Numbered from the stretch's first letter, positions 23,801 through 37,823 are shown. The stretch is DNA of 64,000 bases from Dasyornis broadbenti (GCA_013397935.1 VZRN01011463.1:673157-737156); one strand, 5' to 3'. The notes: a model not told the origin generated them from the letters alone. A program made the numbers and translations.

Positions 23801-26526
23801 AATACTCAGACTTTATATTTTATTCCAGATGCATTGCCTGTCTTTTTGTTCTTTTCCTTCCCTAACAGGCCGGAGACAGAGAAGTGTCTCATTCCTGGCA
23901 AGCAGACAGTCCTTCCAAAAAAATTTCATAGTAGAGTCTATGATTCACCAGGCATACTTGGAAGAAGCCAAATGTCCACGTACTTAGAATGGCATTTTGC
24001 AAAGTACGTGAAGATTAATACAACTTTACTAAAGTGGCTAGTGGGTCCAGTTAAGACAATGGCCAACAGACCTTAGAGACCAAGTCAAATGAATCCTTGA
24101 AAGAAAGGCCCAGCATCCTGGGTGACCTGGTATAACCTGTACCATTCCCACAGTGCCGATTGCTGAGCTGTCAGGTACCCAACCAGATTTAAAATGTTCT
24201 CACAGTGCCAACTCTGATTGCAGCTCAGACGTAGGCAGTATCAATATAAGAAATAAACCATTTAGCACTCCCTATATCGGGTATATAGAGACATAGGAGA
24301 ACTCAGGATACACTGGATGGAGCCCTAGGAGCTGCAGCACTCTTGGTTGCCATCAGCCTCACAGCAAGGGTACTGTAGGCAGCACAACAGAGACCAAGTG
24401 AGGGAGAGACTCATCAGGGAAGTTGGGCTGAGTCATATTCATTCCTATAGATACTCCATAAAGATGCAGTTTCTGCATATAGTTAGGGGGCATTGGGAGC
24501 ATCTCCATTCTTACTCCCAAAGCAAGATTACTTGTGTAGTTGTAGGCAAGAGCTTTTTTGTGATCACCAAGTATCAGGTAGGAGGAGGAGGAGCTCAGGG
24601 ATCTTAGAGTAAGAAGGTATTTTTTTACTCCTTGAGCTTTCAGGATTTACTTGTTTGCGAAAAGCAGACATCACTCTAAGACTGATGGAGTGAAATAAGC
24701 TTGGAGTTTAAAGCAGTGGTTTCACATAATGAAGTCATAAATGAAAAGTGAGGATTCCTGGCCCAAGCAACAGGTATACACTTTTCACTAAATAGTGGAC
24801 CAGGATGGAAAGAGGTTGTTAACAAAGGAGTTGCAAAGTATTCCCACTACTCTTCATCTGAATATAAATAGGTGATTCCAGGGGTTTTGGAGTCTGGGGG
24901 TTTTTCCACTGAAAATGGGAGGCATTGGGAAAGACAGTCTTCCTTTTTTGCCAGGGGGGCTTAGCAAGTTCAATTCCTGCAGACTTCGTTAGAATGGTGC
25001 AGTCAAGGTTGCTAATTTCCTTCAGGAAAAGGGAAATTTATAGGTACATTTCTTAAGGCTTCTAAGAACTGAGTCAGGGATACAATTTCAAAGCCATTAA
25101 TAAGAAATGTCAGGAATTTTGGCAGTCTATTAGACCTTGATCCAATAATTGAGACAACTACAATGAGCATTCCTCTTTCCCATTGTTATTTTTGAAAACA
25201 TTTTAAAATAAGGATGAGAAACTCTAAAAGACAGGGAAAAAATTCTAATCTTATTCCAAGATTTTACACGTAATCTTTCACTTTTTATGTTCATATTGAA
25301 TTGCTCATGTTCTATTATTATCTTGATTCAACCACTTCTTTTCTACTTATGTGAAAAAATTGCAATGCGTATAAATATTATATATTCAATTGGCTAAATG
25401 GTAATGCATACGAGATGTTGAAGTGGGAATAAAATACTTCAAACATCTCAGAAACATTTTCCATCAAATTTTGTCACAAAGGACAAGTTCTGATATATAA
25501 ATACATTTTAGTTTTGCTGTTATATATTGTCCCATAAACCTGGCATGTTCTGATAAACATAAACAAAAAAGCAGTAGTAGCTCATTTAAATTATGCATTG
25601 AAATACAGTAGTTATTTAAAAGCAGAAAAAACCTGAAAGTATTGCATGAGCTTTTAGCCAAAATAATCCTTTTCCTTAAGGAAAAAGGGTACACAAATGG
25701 GTTATAATATAGAAATATTTTTGAGTCTCATTTTAGTTACAAGCTGTTCAAAATTCTTCTGGGTCTAGCAATTCATTTGATAAATATAATTATTATTCAA
25801 CATTGCTCCAAATTTCTATCTAAATTACTTAATACTAAACCAGAAACACTATCCAAAAACCACTAGTGCATTATATTGTTCCAGGGATGGATTTGGTACC
25901 AGTTGAGGAAACCCTGGGAACCTCTAAGGCTAGGACAACACCCTTCTCAACAAGCAGCATTATTTTCAGTTATTTACCTTAGTAACACTATGATCAGAGG
26001 CAAAGTCTCTAATATTTTTCATTGAGATTCCACATATAATACTCATCATTTGGAAAATTTTACACTGCTTCTGTAAGCATATGACAAAAGCAATCACATA
26101 TGAGTGTGTTATTTTCTAGGGCTGCTTGCCCCCAACTTTTGATTTCTCGTTTACAAGGCATGGGCATAGCCTTTTTTGTAGCAAGAGGCTGTTATATAAC
26201 ATGAAAATAAGATTCAGAAACTGGAAATAATCTCTGAGTATATGTATAAAATTCTAAAGGCCAGTCTCTGAGTACATGGGCGTACTATTAACAGACTTCA
26301 GCTGATGCTGTGAGATAGAAAGACACTTTAACCCCGCAGTACCAAGACTTCTCTGCAGGTAAACTACTGTAAGAGACTTTCAAAGCAAAATCTGGCTCTC
26401 ATACTTTACAACTGAATCTGTTGATTTTAACAGCATTAAAACATCAGGCCCCAAAATTCAAAATGTTGTTCGCAAAGATTTCAGTCAGTGTTGCACTTCA
26501 AAAAGGCCTTATAGGATAAAAAGCAC

Positions 26527-26527
<1 letters not shown>
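20879..26527. other. Non-coding, no gene recognised
   Basis: Over 5 kb without a supportable gene. It includes a T21 run at 21174-21194 and a dense homeodomain-like string at 23516-23540. Frames of up to 111 codons (22700-23035 minus, 21108-21425 plus) show no recognisable domains; the latter is partly encoded by the T-run. Confidence 0.65.
21174..21194. repeat. Poly(T) tract, 21 bases
   Basis: An uninterrupted T-run. It could be the tail of a minus-strand retrocopy, but no gene or repeat body was recognised downstream on the plus strand, where such a body should lie. Confidence 0.9.

Positions 26528-26562
<35 letters not shown>
26528..26562. repeat. Poly(A) tract, 35 bases
   Basis: An uninterrupted run of 35 A flanked by non-repetitive DNA. 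No retrocopied gene or LINE body was recognised immediately upstream, and no target-site duplication was evident by eye. Confidence 0.92.
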
Positions 26563-26567
<5 letters not shown>

Positions 26568-27838
26568 TTCCTTCATAGAACAAACAAACATGCCCAATTC
26601 TTTTTCTGCACTGCAACATAGTTTTTATCCTAATTTAATTAACATGTTACCTTGGGGCAACACAGCAGTTCAGAAAAAGGTACAAGGAAATTGAAAGGGC
26701 AACAGAGCAATCTTTCTGAATATTTCTCTAAAGGAAAAACATTAAGGGACTCTGACAAAAAATTATCCTTTAAGGAGAGATAAAAGAATTCATTCAAGCT
26801 GGCTAAATTTTTTTTTATTTCATATGATAACTAAAAATGAAACAAAATCTGAAGACAATCATCAATCATTTTACTACATGTGGAACGGTTTACTAGCAAA
26901 GTCAAAAAAATAAATTTATACAGATACTTTTAATTTTGCTATGTAGAGGCTATTTCTAGGAGAGAGTGGAAGAATATTTTCATCAGGATGCACGAGCTAT
27001 TTTCCTTAATAGCCTTACTTGAGCATTTTGCTTTGTATCTCGTGACACAGCACTACTGAGCCTGCATTGCTTATTTCCTGCTGTAGAAACACTGGTGCCA
27101 ACATTTCCCAGCACCCTTATTTCTGGCCAGTCTCACACTCAGACCAGCACTTTGAATCCCCAGACATGTAAGTGTCCTGACCCAAGGATTATCTTGGGGC
27201 CACCATGAAGAGATGAAATATAGATGTGGATGACTTCTCAGAGCCCATCAGTAGAATTAATCTGTTTGCCTGCCTATTTATCCTCATTTGGTTGGCCAAC
27301 AAAACATCAAGACTAAGCAAACAAGGAACTGCCGTTGTTACTCATCCAGCACCAATTGCTACTGCCCCATTCCCACTACACCTAAATCTGGGATGTTTGG
27401 CTTAAGTAGCAGCATGGGCTATAATGAAAAGCAGATGTAGACGCTGCCACCTTTTGGTGATAGCCAATTGGATTATTATACATTCCCCGAATTCACTGAT
27501 GGTGCACCTGTATCAATTCCAAAGTGGTTCTGGCACACAGAGAGAACCTTCATCTCCCAACCAGCCTGGAAGGCAGACAGAGCTGGTCTTCTAGAAGCTG
27601 CTTTAAAAATAGAGATATTTTAAAATTCCAGTTTTTCTAAAGTCATCTTGCTGTGTCAAGGTGCTACTACAGTGCTTAAGACTTCATTCTGACAAAGAGA
27701 ACAGCTACAGCACAAGCTCACCCCAACAGGTTATGTCAAGGCCTTAGCTTGAAGGGAAATTAAATCCTTTACTCCTTAGACCTCTGAGCATTAGTGGCAA
27801 CTTCTAAGAACAACTTTTATGTTACGTTCTTTTTTTTC
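26563..27838. other. Non-coding, nothing recognised
   Basis: AT-rich DNA that grades into more GC-rich sequence after about 27.0 kb. No coding exon, RNA gene or repeat family is supported. Confidence 0.6.
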
Positions 27839-28625
27839 TAGAAGCTTGCCCACTGCATCGCAAGAGGAAAGGACAGAAATACCCAATAACCAGGAAGCTG
27901 TTGGGGAGGAACATTTCCACCTTAGTGAACAGGAAGGACCCCCACCATCCACACCCATCCCAGCAATGAGGGCCAGGCACGGCAGCAGAGCTCACAGGAG
28001 GCAACTTTCAACATGCAGAGCCTTGCCCAGGGGGAGGTTCACAGCAAACCCCTGCCAGGCTGCCAGCATTCCCACTCAGGACCCGCCCAGTAACCCAGTG
28101 TTTCAGAAGCTGGTGGTCCACCAGGCACTATGCTCCTGCTTGTGTTTGGGACATTGAGGTGGACTGGAGGAACATCAGCAGCTGAGCCACCATGGGATGT
28201 CATGTAGCACCTCCTGAAAGCACTGAAGCTCAGCACTCGGAAGGCTGAGAGAGAAAGGGAGGAAAGAGGGGAAGGGGGAAGGTGTCATGCCAGCACTTCA
28301 AACGGTAGCATACTATCTAAAAGGCTATCCATTTTCCTGATGGTATCCAGTGTCCTGCTGTCAACAGCACGCAACAAAAAGGAGCGTGCTGCTCCTTTCC
28401 AGGGCACTAGCAAAGTTCCCTCTGCCACACAGGTCTTCAAGGCCCCGACAGGTAATTCAACCTTTGCTGAGTGTGTCCCTAGGGCACCCTGTGCTCCTCA
28501 CTGCCTGGACTGTGGCCAGCTACTCCACACTGCTCCTCCTTCCATGGGATTTCCCTGCCTGAGCATCAGCAAATGTGGTGCTGGGTGGGTCAAGAGAAGC
28601 TGCCATTCAGATGCCACGACCAGGT
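27839..28625 (+). other. GC-richer block bounded by splice-like signals
   Basis: This block is clearly more GC-rich than its surroundings and holds about ten CpGs. It starts just after a good acceptor-like sequence (TTCTTTTTTTCTAG ending at 27841) and ends at a donor-like CCAG|GTAAACG near 28624. Plus-strand frames of 112 codons (27819-28157) and 95 codons (28340-28627) do not join into one frame and match no protein I recognise. A long non-coding RNA exon, an old unrecognised insertion, or simple compositional variation could all explain it. A purine-rich tract with three G-runs lies at about 28251-28291. Confidence 0.3.
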
Positions 28626-28639
28626 AAACGAAAAAAAGT

Positions 28640-30194
28640 CAAATTCCCCAAATTTTTGAAAACCTAAAATTGACTGAAAAACCTAAATCAAGCAGGTCAT
28701 TCTCTCCAGGCAAAAAGAAATCTAGGCAGCTTTCTGAAAGCATTTTGCTTGTACACAGCATTTATTCATTTATTTACTTTTTAAATTTCAGTTACATGGG
28801 CACAACAGGAAGAAGGCAAAGTAAACCCTCATTTACCACAGGAGGAAATTATCTTAATAACAGAGAAACATACAAATAGCGGGTGCTCAGCTGGGTTACG
28901 AGGCTGTTAGCACAATGCCTCTAGCTGTCACAACACATCACCCTTTGCTCCCTGATTGTTTATACTTTTACTCAGTTTCCAAGCTCTTTTTGCTAACAAA
29001 CAACCCTGTCCCAAGGCTTTGAACTTAATTGTTACATTTGTAAGTGGTGATAGACTTTGTCACTGCTACCCTGACTATCCAGCAGCAACCTTGTTGAACA
29101 TTAAAACGTATTACTGAAAGCACTCACAAGTTCAGAAATAGAGGAATGGCTAAGGATTTTGTATTTTGATCTCTGCACACCATAAGGATGATGACTGATT
29201 AGTACTACAAGATGTAACCCTACAGAGGACTGAGGTCCAGTTTTCTTTTGAAGACAGCCATTTTTTGTGTGATGCGGTGATAGGAAACACCAAAGTTCCC
29301 ACAGATCAATCTAAATGTGGCCCATGGGCAAATAAACAAAAGTGATATCATTTAGTGAGGGTTTACATTTATTAAAGTCAGTTCTCACACAATACAACTT
29401 CTCTCTCAAAAGTGTTACATTTGGTCTACAGCTAAAGGCTTTCATTACTTTTAAGTGAAAAACCAATTCATTTGGACAACAGAATTTAAATTCCACTTAG
29501 AAAAATAGGTTTTTGAGGCTTTAACTACAGTTACTCAGCCATATATGATTGTACTTTCTTTAGACTTCATATTTGTTCATAATGCTGGTGAATTAATTCC
29601 TCTGAAAGGACATTTAATGCTAATGCTAAGGTTACAATAAAGTCAAGGCTGCCATTTGTAAAGAGACACATTTAGGAGCTAATATTCCTAGGTGTAATAG
29701 GTAAGTTGTGTTGCTCTCAAACAATGAAATTAAATTTGCATTTTGTTGAAATATCAGAGACTTTTCTTGACTTTGTGAGTCTAACATGAATCCCACACAC
29801 CTTGTACAGATAATTTTCTTTTAGAAGTTTTTATGCATTAGCATCCATGACGTGTTACCACACGGGGTGCATGCACTTTTCCAACCCATGCTAATCTAAC
29901 TGTGCTTGTTTGCTATCTATTACAGAAAACTAGGAAGCCGGGGGATTTGAGCAGTAAAAGCCTCCATCTTTCTTTAGTCTCTATCCATGCTTTTTCCACC
30001 CTTCACCATTTTAGATGCCATACAGGACAGTTTATGGTTACCCAGGGATGAGTGACAGAGTAACAAAGAATTGGACATCTGTATAGCATCTGGAAATATA
30101 GTTGTAGCAAAACTGAGCAGTAATTCCCTGTAAACTGCCTTAGCACAGGGATTACAATCATTAGTTAACTCATAAAAAAAGGTGTTTTAAGTGC
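28640..30194. other. Non-coding; possible regulatory stretch at 29.56-29.86 kb
   Basis: No gene recognised. The segment 29560-29860 is rich in AT-containing binding-site-like words (AATTAATTCC, TTTAATGCTAATGC, ATGCATTAGCATCC-like) without being simple repeat, the texture often seen in conserved developmental enhancers. This is an impression from composition only. Confidence 0.3.
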
Positions 30195-30299
30195 TAACAA
30201 ACAAACAAACAAAACCAAACAAACGAACAAAAAAAAAAAAAGAAAACAACCAAAAAAAAAACAAACTAAAATACCAAACACACCAAAATATCAAAATAA
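30195..30299 (+). repeat. (AAAC)n / A-C-rich low-complexity tract
   Basis: It begins with several perfect AAAC units and decays into A-runs broken by C, G or T. Almost no T occurs on the plus strand over about 100 bases. It is a simple sequence repeat. Confidence 0.9.
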
Positions 30300-33200
30300 G
30301 AAACCCCAAACCTCCTGTTTGTTAGAAAAAATTAGCAGCTGGAACCAGAGCAATGGAGACTATACAAGCAGCTTCCCCACAGCATGCTGCCATCAAATGG
30401 AAAAAAGCAAGAGGCTGGAGAACTGAGTGAGACATATATACTACCCACCGGGCTGGGAACAGCACAGAGCTCCTCTCTGTCAGCAGCAGGTGTCAATCTG
30501 ACCTGCTAACACCAGCCCAGTTATACTTAGATATTGATTTGTTACATTCATCTGGTACAAATACAGCTGAACTTTGCTTCTGCTCAGGTCTTTTTTCCCC
30601 TGTTCACCATAACCTTACCTGTTCATCCATATTGGCATACTAGAACCCACAGGACAGCTTAGCCACCTCTTGCACTGCATCTATTTTGCCAAAATGGTAT
30701 GAATCTTGCCAGTTATAAAGGTTTAGACTGATGAGCTGACTTGAAGCTGCAGCAAGCCAGGGGCCCTTCCCAGGGAGTAAGTTGGCCAACTCCATCATGG
30801 GCTGCTGTAACTTTTCTCAACCAGTGCTTTGGCTTCTGTTGAAAAACTTTGTGCTGGAAGCTCAACACTGGCAAAGATTTACTGGTAGTAGGAGTGGAAT
30901 TAATTTTACAGTATCAACTAATATTAAGTTTAATTACATTCTATATTTACAGCCTTCAGTCCCTCACATCACCAGCACACTGACTACTTCTCCTGAAACT
31001 CTGACTGTGTAAGTAAATGCCCTCAAGAAGCTGAAGAAGTTCAGAATTTCAATTTTGGGGTCTATTTTCATTTTGACAGGGAAGACACCTTTCTGGTCCT
31101 GTAGGCAGGCAAGAAGACTCTGTGAAGTTCACACCCCAAGTTCTTCCAGGAATAATCTCCCTCATGTGGCAAAGACTACTGGAAATCTTTCTTTGAAGTC
31201 TTTGCTATATTGCTGCTGCATCAAATCCTCTGATGATGGGAAGTAGCATAAGGCCACTGACATTGAAGGTTTTCCCCTGCCAGGCTTATTGCTTTTGTAA
31301 GGTTTTTTTCAAGGTATGGTTCCAGCTGCAATAAGATGATCCACAGACAGTGGCCAATATCCTCTCAAAAACAGAGTGGCTACTGTAACATCACATAAAC
31401 TCAGCCTTTTTTGTAATTTGTTCCCTTAGAAAAATACTGACCTAAATTTAAACACTCTGTGTTTTAGCATAAGAAAAAGTTACAACTCATAAAAGAATAT
31501 CTGACTTTATAAATCTACTCAAAGCCTTTTACTGAAGAGGGAATTCTTGGTTTCTGTGAAATTGATAGATTTAATGAATATATTCCTGTTATAATATGAC
31601 ATCTCATTTTTCTCTCTCATAAATACTTGTCAGGTTTATGATTTTTCACTCATTGGCCAGGAATTGTGTTGCACAAGCTCAGATTGTGGGTGTTCTATAC
31701 CAAGTTTAATTTCACTCACAAGTAGAGTTGACAAAAGATCACAGTCACTAAGCCCTGGAATTACCCTAGATATTGCCCTCTGTGCTCTGCAAATGAAATC
31801 CTACAGAAGACCCTTTGGAAAAGAAGAACACGATGGTTAACTCCCAGAAATCCATTCTGCACAGGGCAGTGTCAGTACATAGAGAAGCACTGAATGACAG
31901 GCAGATCTGCCAGTTCCTGGATGAGCAAAGTCAGATGCTCAGCATTACACTCTCGCTCTCTGCCCATCTCAGGCCGTTCCTTTCCCACTTTCCCTTGTTC
32001 CTCTCTCATGCCCTTGATTAACTACCAGGTCACATAAGAAATTAAGAACAGTGAAATCAGAACCAGACCGCACCTGTCTTCGGCACAGCCAGAACAGAAC
32101 TGAAATAAAGCACTTACGAAACTGCTGTGATCATAACCTTCAAAACATCAAACTCCTGCAGCTGTCTGCTCTCACAGACCGGGCACTACAGTGGAGCTGG
32201 GCAAGAAGGCCCAGCAAGCTATTTCTAATGAAACGCTGTCGCTTTGGGAAAGGCTAAAGCAGTCCACAGAGTAAAGATCTGATTTTAGCAACAAAGCTTC
32301 TGAAAATAGACATGACACTACTATTCAGTTCATCGGGTTACGACTCAGTAATAGAGGGATCACTTTACTGCTATTTAATTTGATGCTGTAAGAGGAAAAG
32401 ATAACTGCTGTTATGAACGAAGCACTGCTTATCTACTACTTATCTATTACAGCAACAATTGTCATGGCAAGTGTTTATTGTAGTGGAACATCTTATTCTT
32501 GCAAGTTATGGAGAATATTTCAGTCTAAGGACTCAGCTACATGGGTTGCATTGCTAGTCCTGGTCCTAAATGCATACACAGGTATAATTATGCACATGTG
32601 CCTATATAAGACCACTCAGTTCTATACAGTCAACACTAGAGTCTTCTTTTTTCAGGCAGTTCATTTCAGGAATAGCCTCATTTATCTGATGAATGCAGGT
32701 AACTCTGAACCTTACCAGATTTTTGACCAAAGCAATCCTGATGTCAGAAGAAGCATTACTGGTGCTTCAGGGAAAGCATATTCAGACAATGTTGGTTTTT
32801 AAACCCAAAGAGGTGAAGTCTGTCTGCAATCCAAGGCAGGAAACCAGGTTTGCAGCTCTTGCAGTGGGCTCAAGGCTACTAAATTAGATGTCCAGCTCTA
32901 CTCAGTGCAAGCAGAGAACAACACCCCAGAATGAAAGAAAAACCATTAATAATTTCAGTCCCACCTGTCTAGCACCATAAAATTGTGAATGGAGTAACAA
33001 ACACAGCAGGGGATATCCTGGGCTGAGGTGTCTTATCAAGAAAGTTCAGGATCCAAAGACCAAAATGTTTTTCTGTAATATAATTACACTTTCTTTAGAA
33101 GAACACACGGGAATCAACTACTTTCTTTAAAAAATACTGCACAGGACAACGTGGCAGCAGTCTCCTTTGTAAATCCCTCATGAGCCACTCAGTAACATAG

Positions 33201-36200
33201 AAACAAACTCATACTACCAAAAAAAAAAAAAAATACAAAACACAGAAAAAAGAATGTTTTCTGTATAGTACTCTAGATTTTACAAATTCAAATTGTTTTC
33301 ATAAGTCTGAATATTTTCTGCTTAATCATTAAAGAAAGTAATTAGATACTCCTCCAGGTTGAAGAGAAATAAAGACAGGTGTGCAAGTAATGCTACATTT
33401 CAAAGCAAGAACGTGACGCAAACTTGTCTGTTCTGAAAGAAAAAAAATATAAGTGACATTTCATTAGGTAGCAGTCTGGTTTTGGTTTGTCTGGTTTACA
33501 ACCATAACATAACCCTTTGCATATTAAGTTGTCAGAGGAACACAGATTAGCACATAGATTAACAAAGAAAACATACACCTTTCTAAAAGAATTATCCATT
33601 TCAATTAATCACTGAAGCGTAAATGAATTCACAGGGCATCTACAAAGAATTTCACATATTCTCTTTTGGCTAAATGTACAGTTACATGTATTATCTCATT
33701 TGAAGATCACCACTGATTTGACTCTAAGTAAAAAGTACTAAACCACGAAGTTCTTTCTGAGTTTCCACAAAGAGCAACAGAAAATCCTCAATTGAAAAGC
33801 AAAAGTACCTGTAGAGGTATAAAAGAGTAGAACAGAATCGCACAGTTAGATCTGGCTCAGGTATTTAATGCTGCTACTTGAAGCTTTTTAACAGAATTTA
33901 ACACATAGATGTATGTACATGAGGTAGTTCCTCAGCAGATTGTTTGTTCCTGCTTGTAGGCAATGGTACTCTATTTACACAGGTCCTTCGTTACCTAGGC
34001 TGTATGTTATACCACTGTATCAATATACATTAGACCATTAAACAGGTCCATTAGAAAGCCATTGTTAAGGAAGAAAAATTATGACACTGTAATGCCTCAG
34101 CCCTGGTGCAAAAACCTAGTTCAGGATCAAGCAAATTACTGTATTTCAGACCAAAATCAGGATGGCATGTCACTTACCCACTGTGATTTGTTATTCTCTA
34201 GGATTGTAAGGCACTCTGTAAACATGGAACATTTTAAATAAATTTGTGGCTACTTAGTGCTTCACAAACAGGTTCTTGAAACCTCCTATTGCAACATATG
34301 TCCCTGGCACCTAAAACAGAGACAACATCCAGCTGTTAACTACATAAACCTCTGCCACAAAGCTGAGTGTTTCATATCCCCTCAGCAGAGGACAGGGTGC
34401 ACGCAAGCACTATGGATGCCAGGAACACTAAAGCAGACTGCTCATCACCACCCTCTGGGAAGAGACCTGAAAGAAAAACCTACAGAACAAAGGATATTAG
34501 TTATAATTTGTTTCTTTTCAGTCCAGAGCAGAAAAAAAGAGAAGAGTGAGAGAAAAATGTTTGGTACACTTTTCATGTTAAGGGGAGCACTTTGCACTTA
34601 GGATCATCCTCTCCTTATTAGGCTTTCCATCCTCATCCTTATGTGAAGATGCTTTAGGAAAAAACTTTTTAGCATAAACAATTTTTTATTTCACACTGAC
34701 ATTTCAGCAGTAACAGCAGCAGAAGTGTTAATGGATGCACATAAATTGTATTTTAAATTTTGTCTTTGGACAATAGAATTAAAATGTACATATCTCAAAT
34801 TTTAAGAAACTGTGTGCACTATAAGATTAGCCATTATGTTCATCAGTGTTCATCAGTGGTGGGATGATATTGCTTGAAATGAAATAAGCTAAGCATTCAG
34901 AAACCCTATTGCTCTGATGGCTTGTCTTCAGGTTAGGAACATATTGCAGATTCTCCATCATTTTAAAACAAAAAAGAGATTTAAAACCAGAAGGCTACAT
35001 AATTGCTTACAGGTAATGCACAACTATATCTGGAAAAGTCAATTCCATTTTACAAAGCCATAGCATAGAACAATACCTGCAAAGCAGCTCACTTTCAATA
35101 AGATCATTCAAATTAATAAATGTAATTACTCAGACCAAACCTGAATAAAATACAGACCCCAAAAAATTCATATGCGACAAGCTCTTGGCACCTTGCAATT
35201 TACCTGCCTTTGACTACTTCTACAGGACAAGAGTTAATATGTGCTTAAATCTTTGTAGGACTGTGGCTGAAACCAGCTCTGTAGTAGTTTCTTCTCTTGC
35301 TTCACCAGACATAATCTATAACCATAAAATTCATATAAAATAAAGCATTTCTTATTACTCTAGTTGTGTACTGACCTGCATGTTTCTCTGAAGCTGTCAA
35401 GTGATTTTTTAAACATCTCCATAACTTGAGTGCCAATACTGTTAACCATGAAATCTGTTTTGAATTTTAAATAGGGGGGGAGGGAGAATAGGACAGGAGG
35501 GAAAGATAAATCCTGTATTTTTCTTTATATTTTACAAATTTTATTACTTCAGTCAAAAAATGTGACTGAGGCAATAAAACGTTACTGTTGCTCAGTGTAA
35601 TGGTATGTGTTTGAAATACAACCCATTTGCTCTTCATTCACTTCTTCAGAGTTTTGGCAACAGCTAAAGGCTTCAAGTATGTGTGTAGAATATTGCTTAT
35701 GCTATCATATCCATGTTATTTCTCCACTTACCATTTCTTACTGAGCTATTTTTAACACTTGCCCACTTATCAGTTTTCTATTTATGGCTATGTGCTTTCC
35801 TCTGTCTAAAAACATTTAATGAGATTTGTTTATGAAACCTGTTTGCAATGCTTTGAATGCTGGCAGCAGCTACAAGAGGGAGATCAGAGACCATAGGTGC
35901 AGCTCTTCTTCCAAATCCCTATCCTAGCTACAGACTGGTGGTCACTGCCAACTCACATGAAATACGGTCAACTATGCAATCCTAGCAATTATACAGATGA
36001 CAGGACACAGCTTGAGTTTATATAATAACACTGCTCCATTGACCCTCTTTCTCTGATGCTAGGGATGCCACCTCCAGGAATCATGGAAAGCAATAGGAAT
36101 GCTGGGGAATTAATATACTCCAACTTCAGCTGGGTATTTGGGGAGCTCCAAAAGGCAATGTGGCAAGCTGATAGTTACCCACCTTGTTTATGTCTTGTTT

Positions 36201-36210
36201 TGGCTCCCTC
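30300..36210. other. Non-coding, no gene recognised
   Basis: Nearly 6 kb without a supportable gene. The longest frame (129 codons at 32413-32802, plus) has an N-terminal hydrophobic stretch but no recognisable family, and its length is within chance expectation. A 10-base tandem duplication (GTTCATCAGT twice) lies at 34838-34857, and a G-rich segment at about 35474-35501. Confidence 0.65.
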
Positions 36211-36260
36211 ATGGACACCTAAAGCTGTTTATGGACACCTAAAAGCTACAAAAGCTGTTT
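36211..36260 (+). repeat. Short imperfect tandem duplication
   Basis: The unit ATGGACACCTAAAGCTGTTT (36211-36230) is followed immediately by a second copy carrying about 10 extra bases before the shared end (36231-36260). The duplication lies inside a 158-codon open frame (36056-36532), the longest in the window. That frame matches nothing recognised and is considered spurious. Confidence 0.85.
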
Positions 36261-37478
36261 TCTTTGGCTCTGAACTACAGTCTGTAAAATACTGCTCAGT
36301 AAGGGGATCATGTTTGTGTCCTTTAATACCTAGCCAGGTGCTCTTCAGAGTTGGCAGCAGTGCCTTTACAGATAAATTTGACTGCATTTTATGTCTTTTC
36401 CTTTACAATTACAATGCAGACTGCTGTTCAGCTCTTGCTTCCTCTAAATCATGCACGAGTTTGGCTTGTAGTAAAAGTAATACAAAGACTATTTCCCCCA
36501 AGGAGTATGCCATACCTGCTAAAAGCAAATGAACAAAAAAAGCAGGGAGTATAGAAATTCCCATTTAATTAAAATTAGTTTGGATTTTCATTCCTAACTT
36601 TTCAGGTACATGAAGGGCATAAATTATGTTTTGCCAAAGCTTAAAAGCCCTCCATTTCTAAAACCAGCAGAACAAGAACAGTACAGGAAACACTGCAGAG
36701 TGGTCCTACAAGAATACATTTGAGTGCAACAATCAGTGTTGCATTGCAATTTCTGGCACATTTTGATTCCTTCTACACCATTTCTGTAAAGGACTAATTG
36801 CTGATTTTTAATTTCTTTTCCTTAGAAGACCAAGACATAGCAATTTCCCAAAGCAAACCTCCTCAGAACAACAGGGAAGTGAAACTCAGCCACAACATTC
36901 TGCAAAGGATAGGGATGTTCATACTGGCCAATATTAGTCATTTTTTAATATCAAATTCTGCTCACTGACAAAGTTCAGTGATGATCACAGCTTCCTTCCC
37001 TCCCTTCCCATTTCTATCTTATGAAACTGCACATTTCAATTAGATTGAGTTATGATAAATGAGTTACCAAAATTTTCTTATACGCTCCTAGTTTCCCCTA
37101 CTGGTTCATACAAATAGCTCAGTGGATATTTGTGATATGTGACAGCTGTCAAGAAGGGCCTTGTTCCTGGAATGCAGCACAGAATGCCATCCACAGCACA
37201 AGGATCATCTCTTCATATAGCCAGGAAGGGTACACAGACCTTGGCTCAGTTCACTTAGAGCTGACACAACAGGTTATCTATTTGCCAGAGTCACCTAGGA
37301 AAACTTGCGTACTATGACAAGGTCTCAGGAGGTCATTAATCCTGTTTCAGAGAAGCATAATAGGACATTAGTGTGTGGGAACCACTATAAAAGCATTTAA
37401 AATTATTTCTGACAACCTTAAGAAAAGGCATCAGGGTTTGGGTCTTCCAAGAATTGCCTGGATTTTCTTCAAAGTTTG

Positions 37479-37522
37479 GCTAAGGTATATCAGTGGTATA
37501 ATGCTAAGGTATATCAGTGGTA
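37479..37522 (+). repeat. 20-bp duplication, period 24
   Basis: GCTAAGGTATATCAGTGGTA occurs at 37479-37498 and again, identical, at 37503-37522, separated by four bases. It is a recent local duplication such as replication slippage produces. Confidence 0.9.
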
Positions 37523-37823
37523 AGCAAGTGAAATATTGAAAAAAGTGAATAAACTCACAAGGGTGGTGCCTAAGGCCAAATAGGAAAAAAAAAACCTCTG
37601 TAATTGCTTAAGAACAGCAGAAAAGTAGAAACTCTTCCATTTAGCTTACAGTGCATCAGTTACATGCTGTTTTCATTCCCTGAACAGCACCTCATTTCAC
37701 ATAATAAGTATTGCATTCAGAAGGCACCTCTTGTGGCACTGAGTAAAATCTCCAGTGTGGTACATTTATGTAAATGACAACTTATGTCCAAGACATGACA
37801 AACCTCACAGGAAACATGAAAAT

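Noticed and set aside
32413..32802. 129-codon plus-strand frame with hydrophobic N-terminal half
   Set aside because: No recognisable family, no splice or promoter context, and the length is within the chance range for 64 kb of AT-rich DNA.
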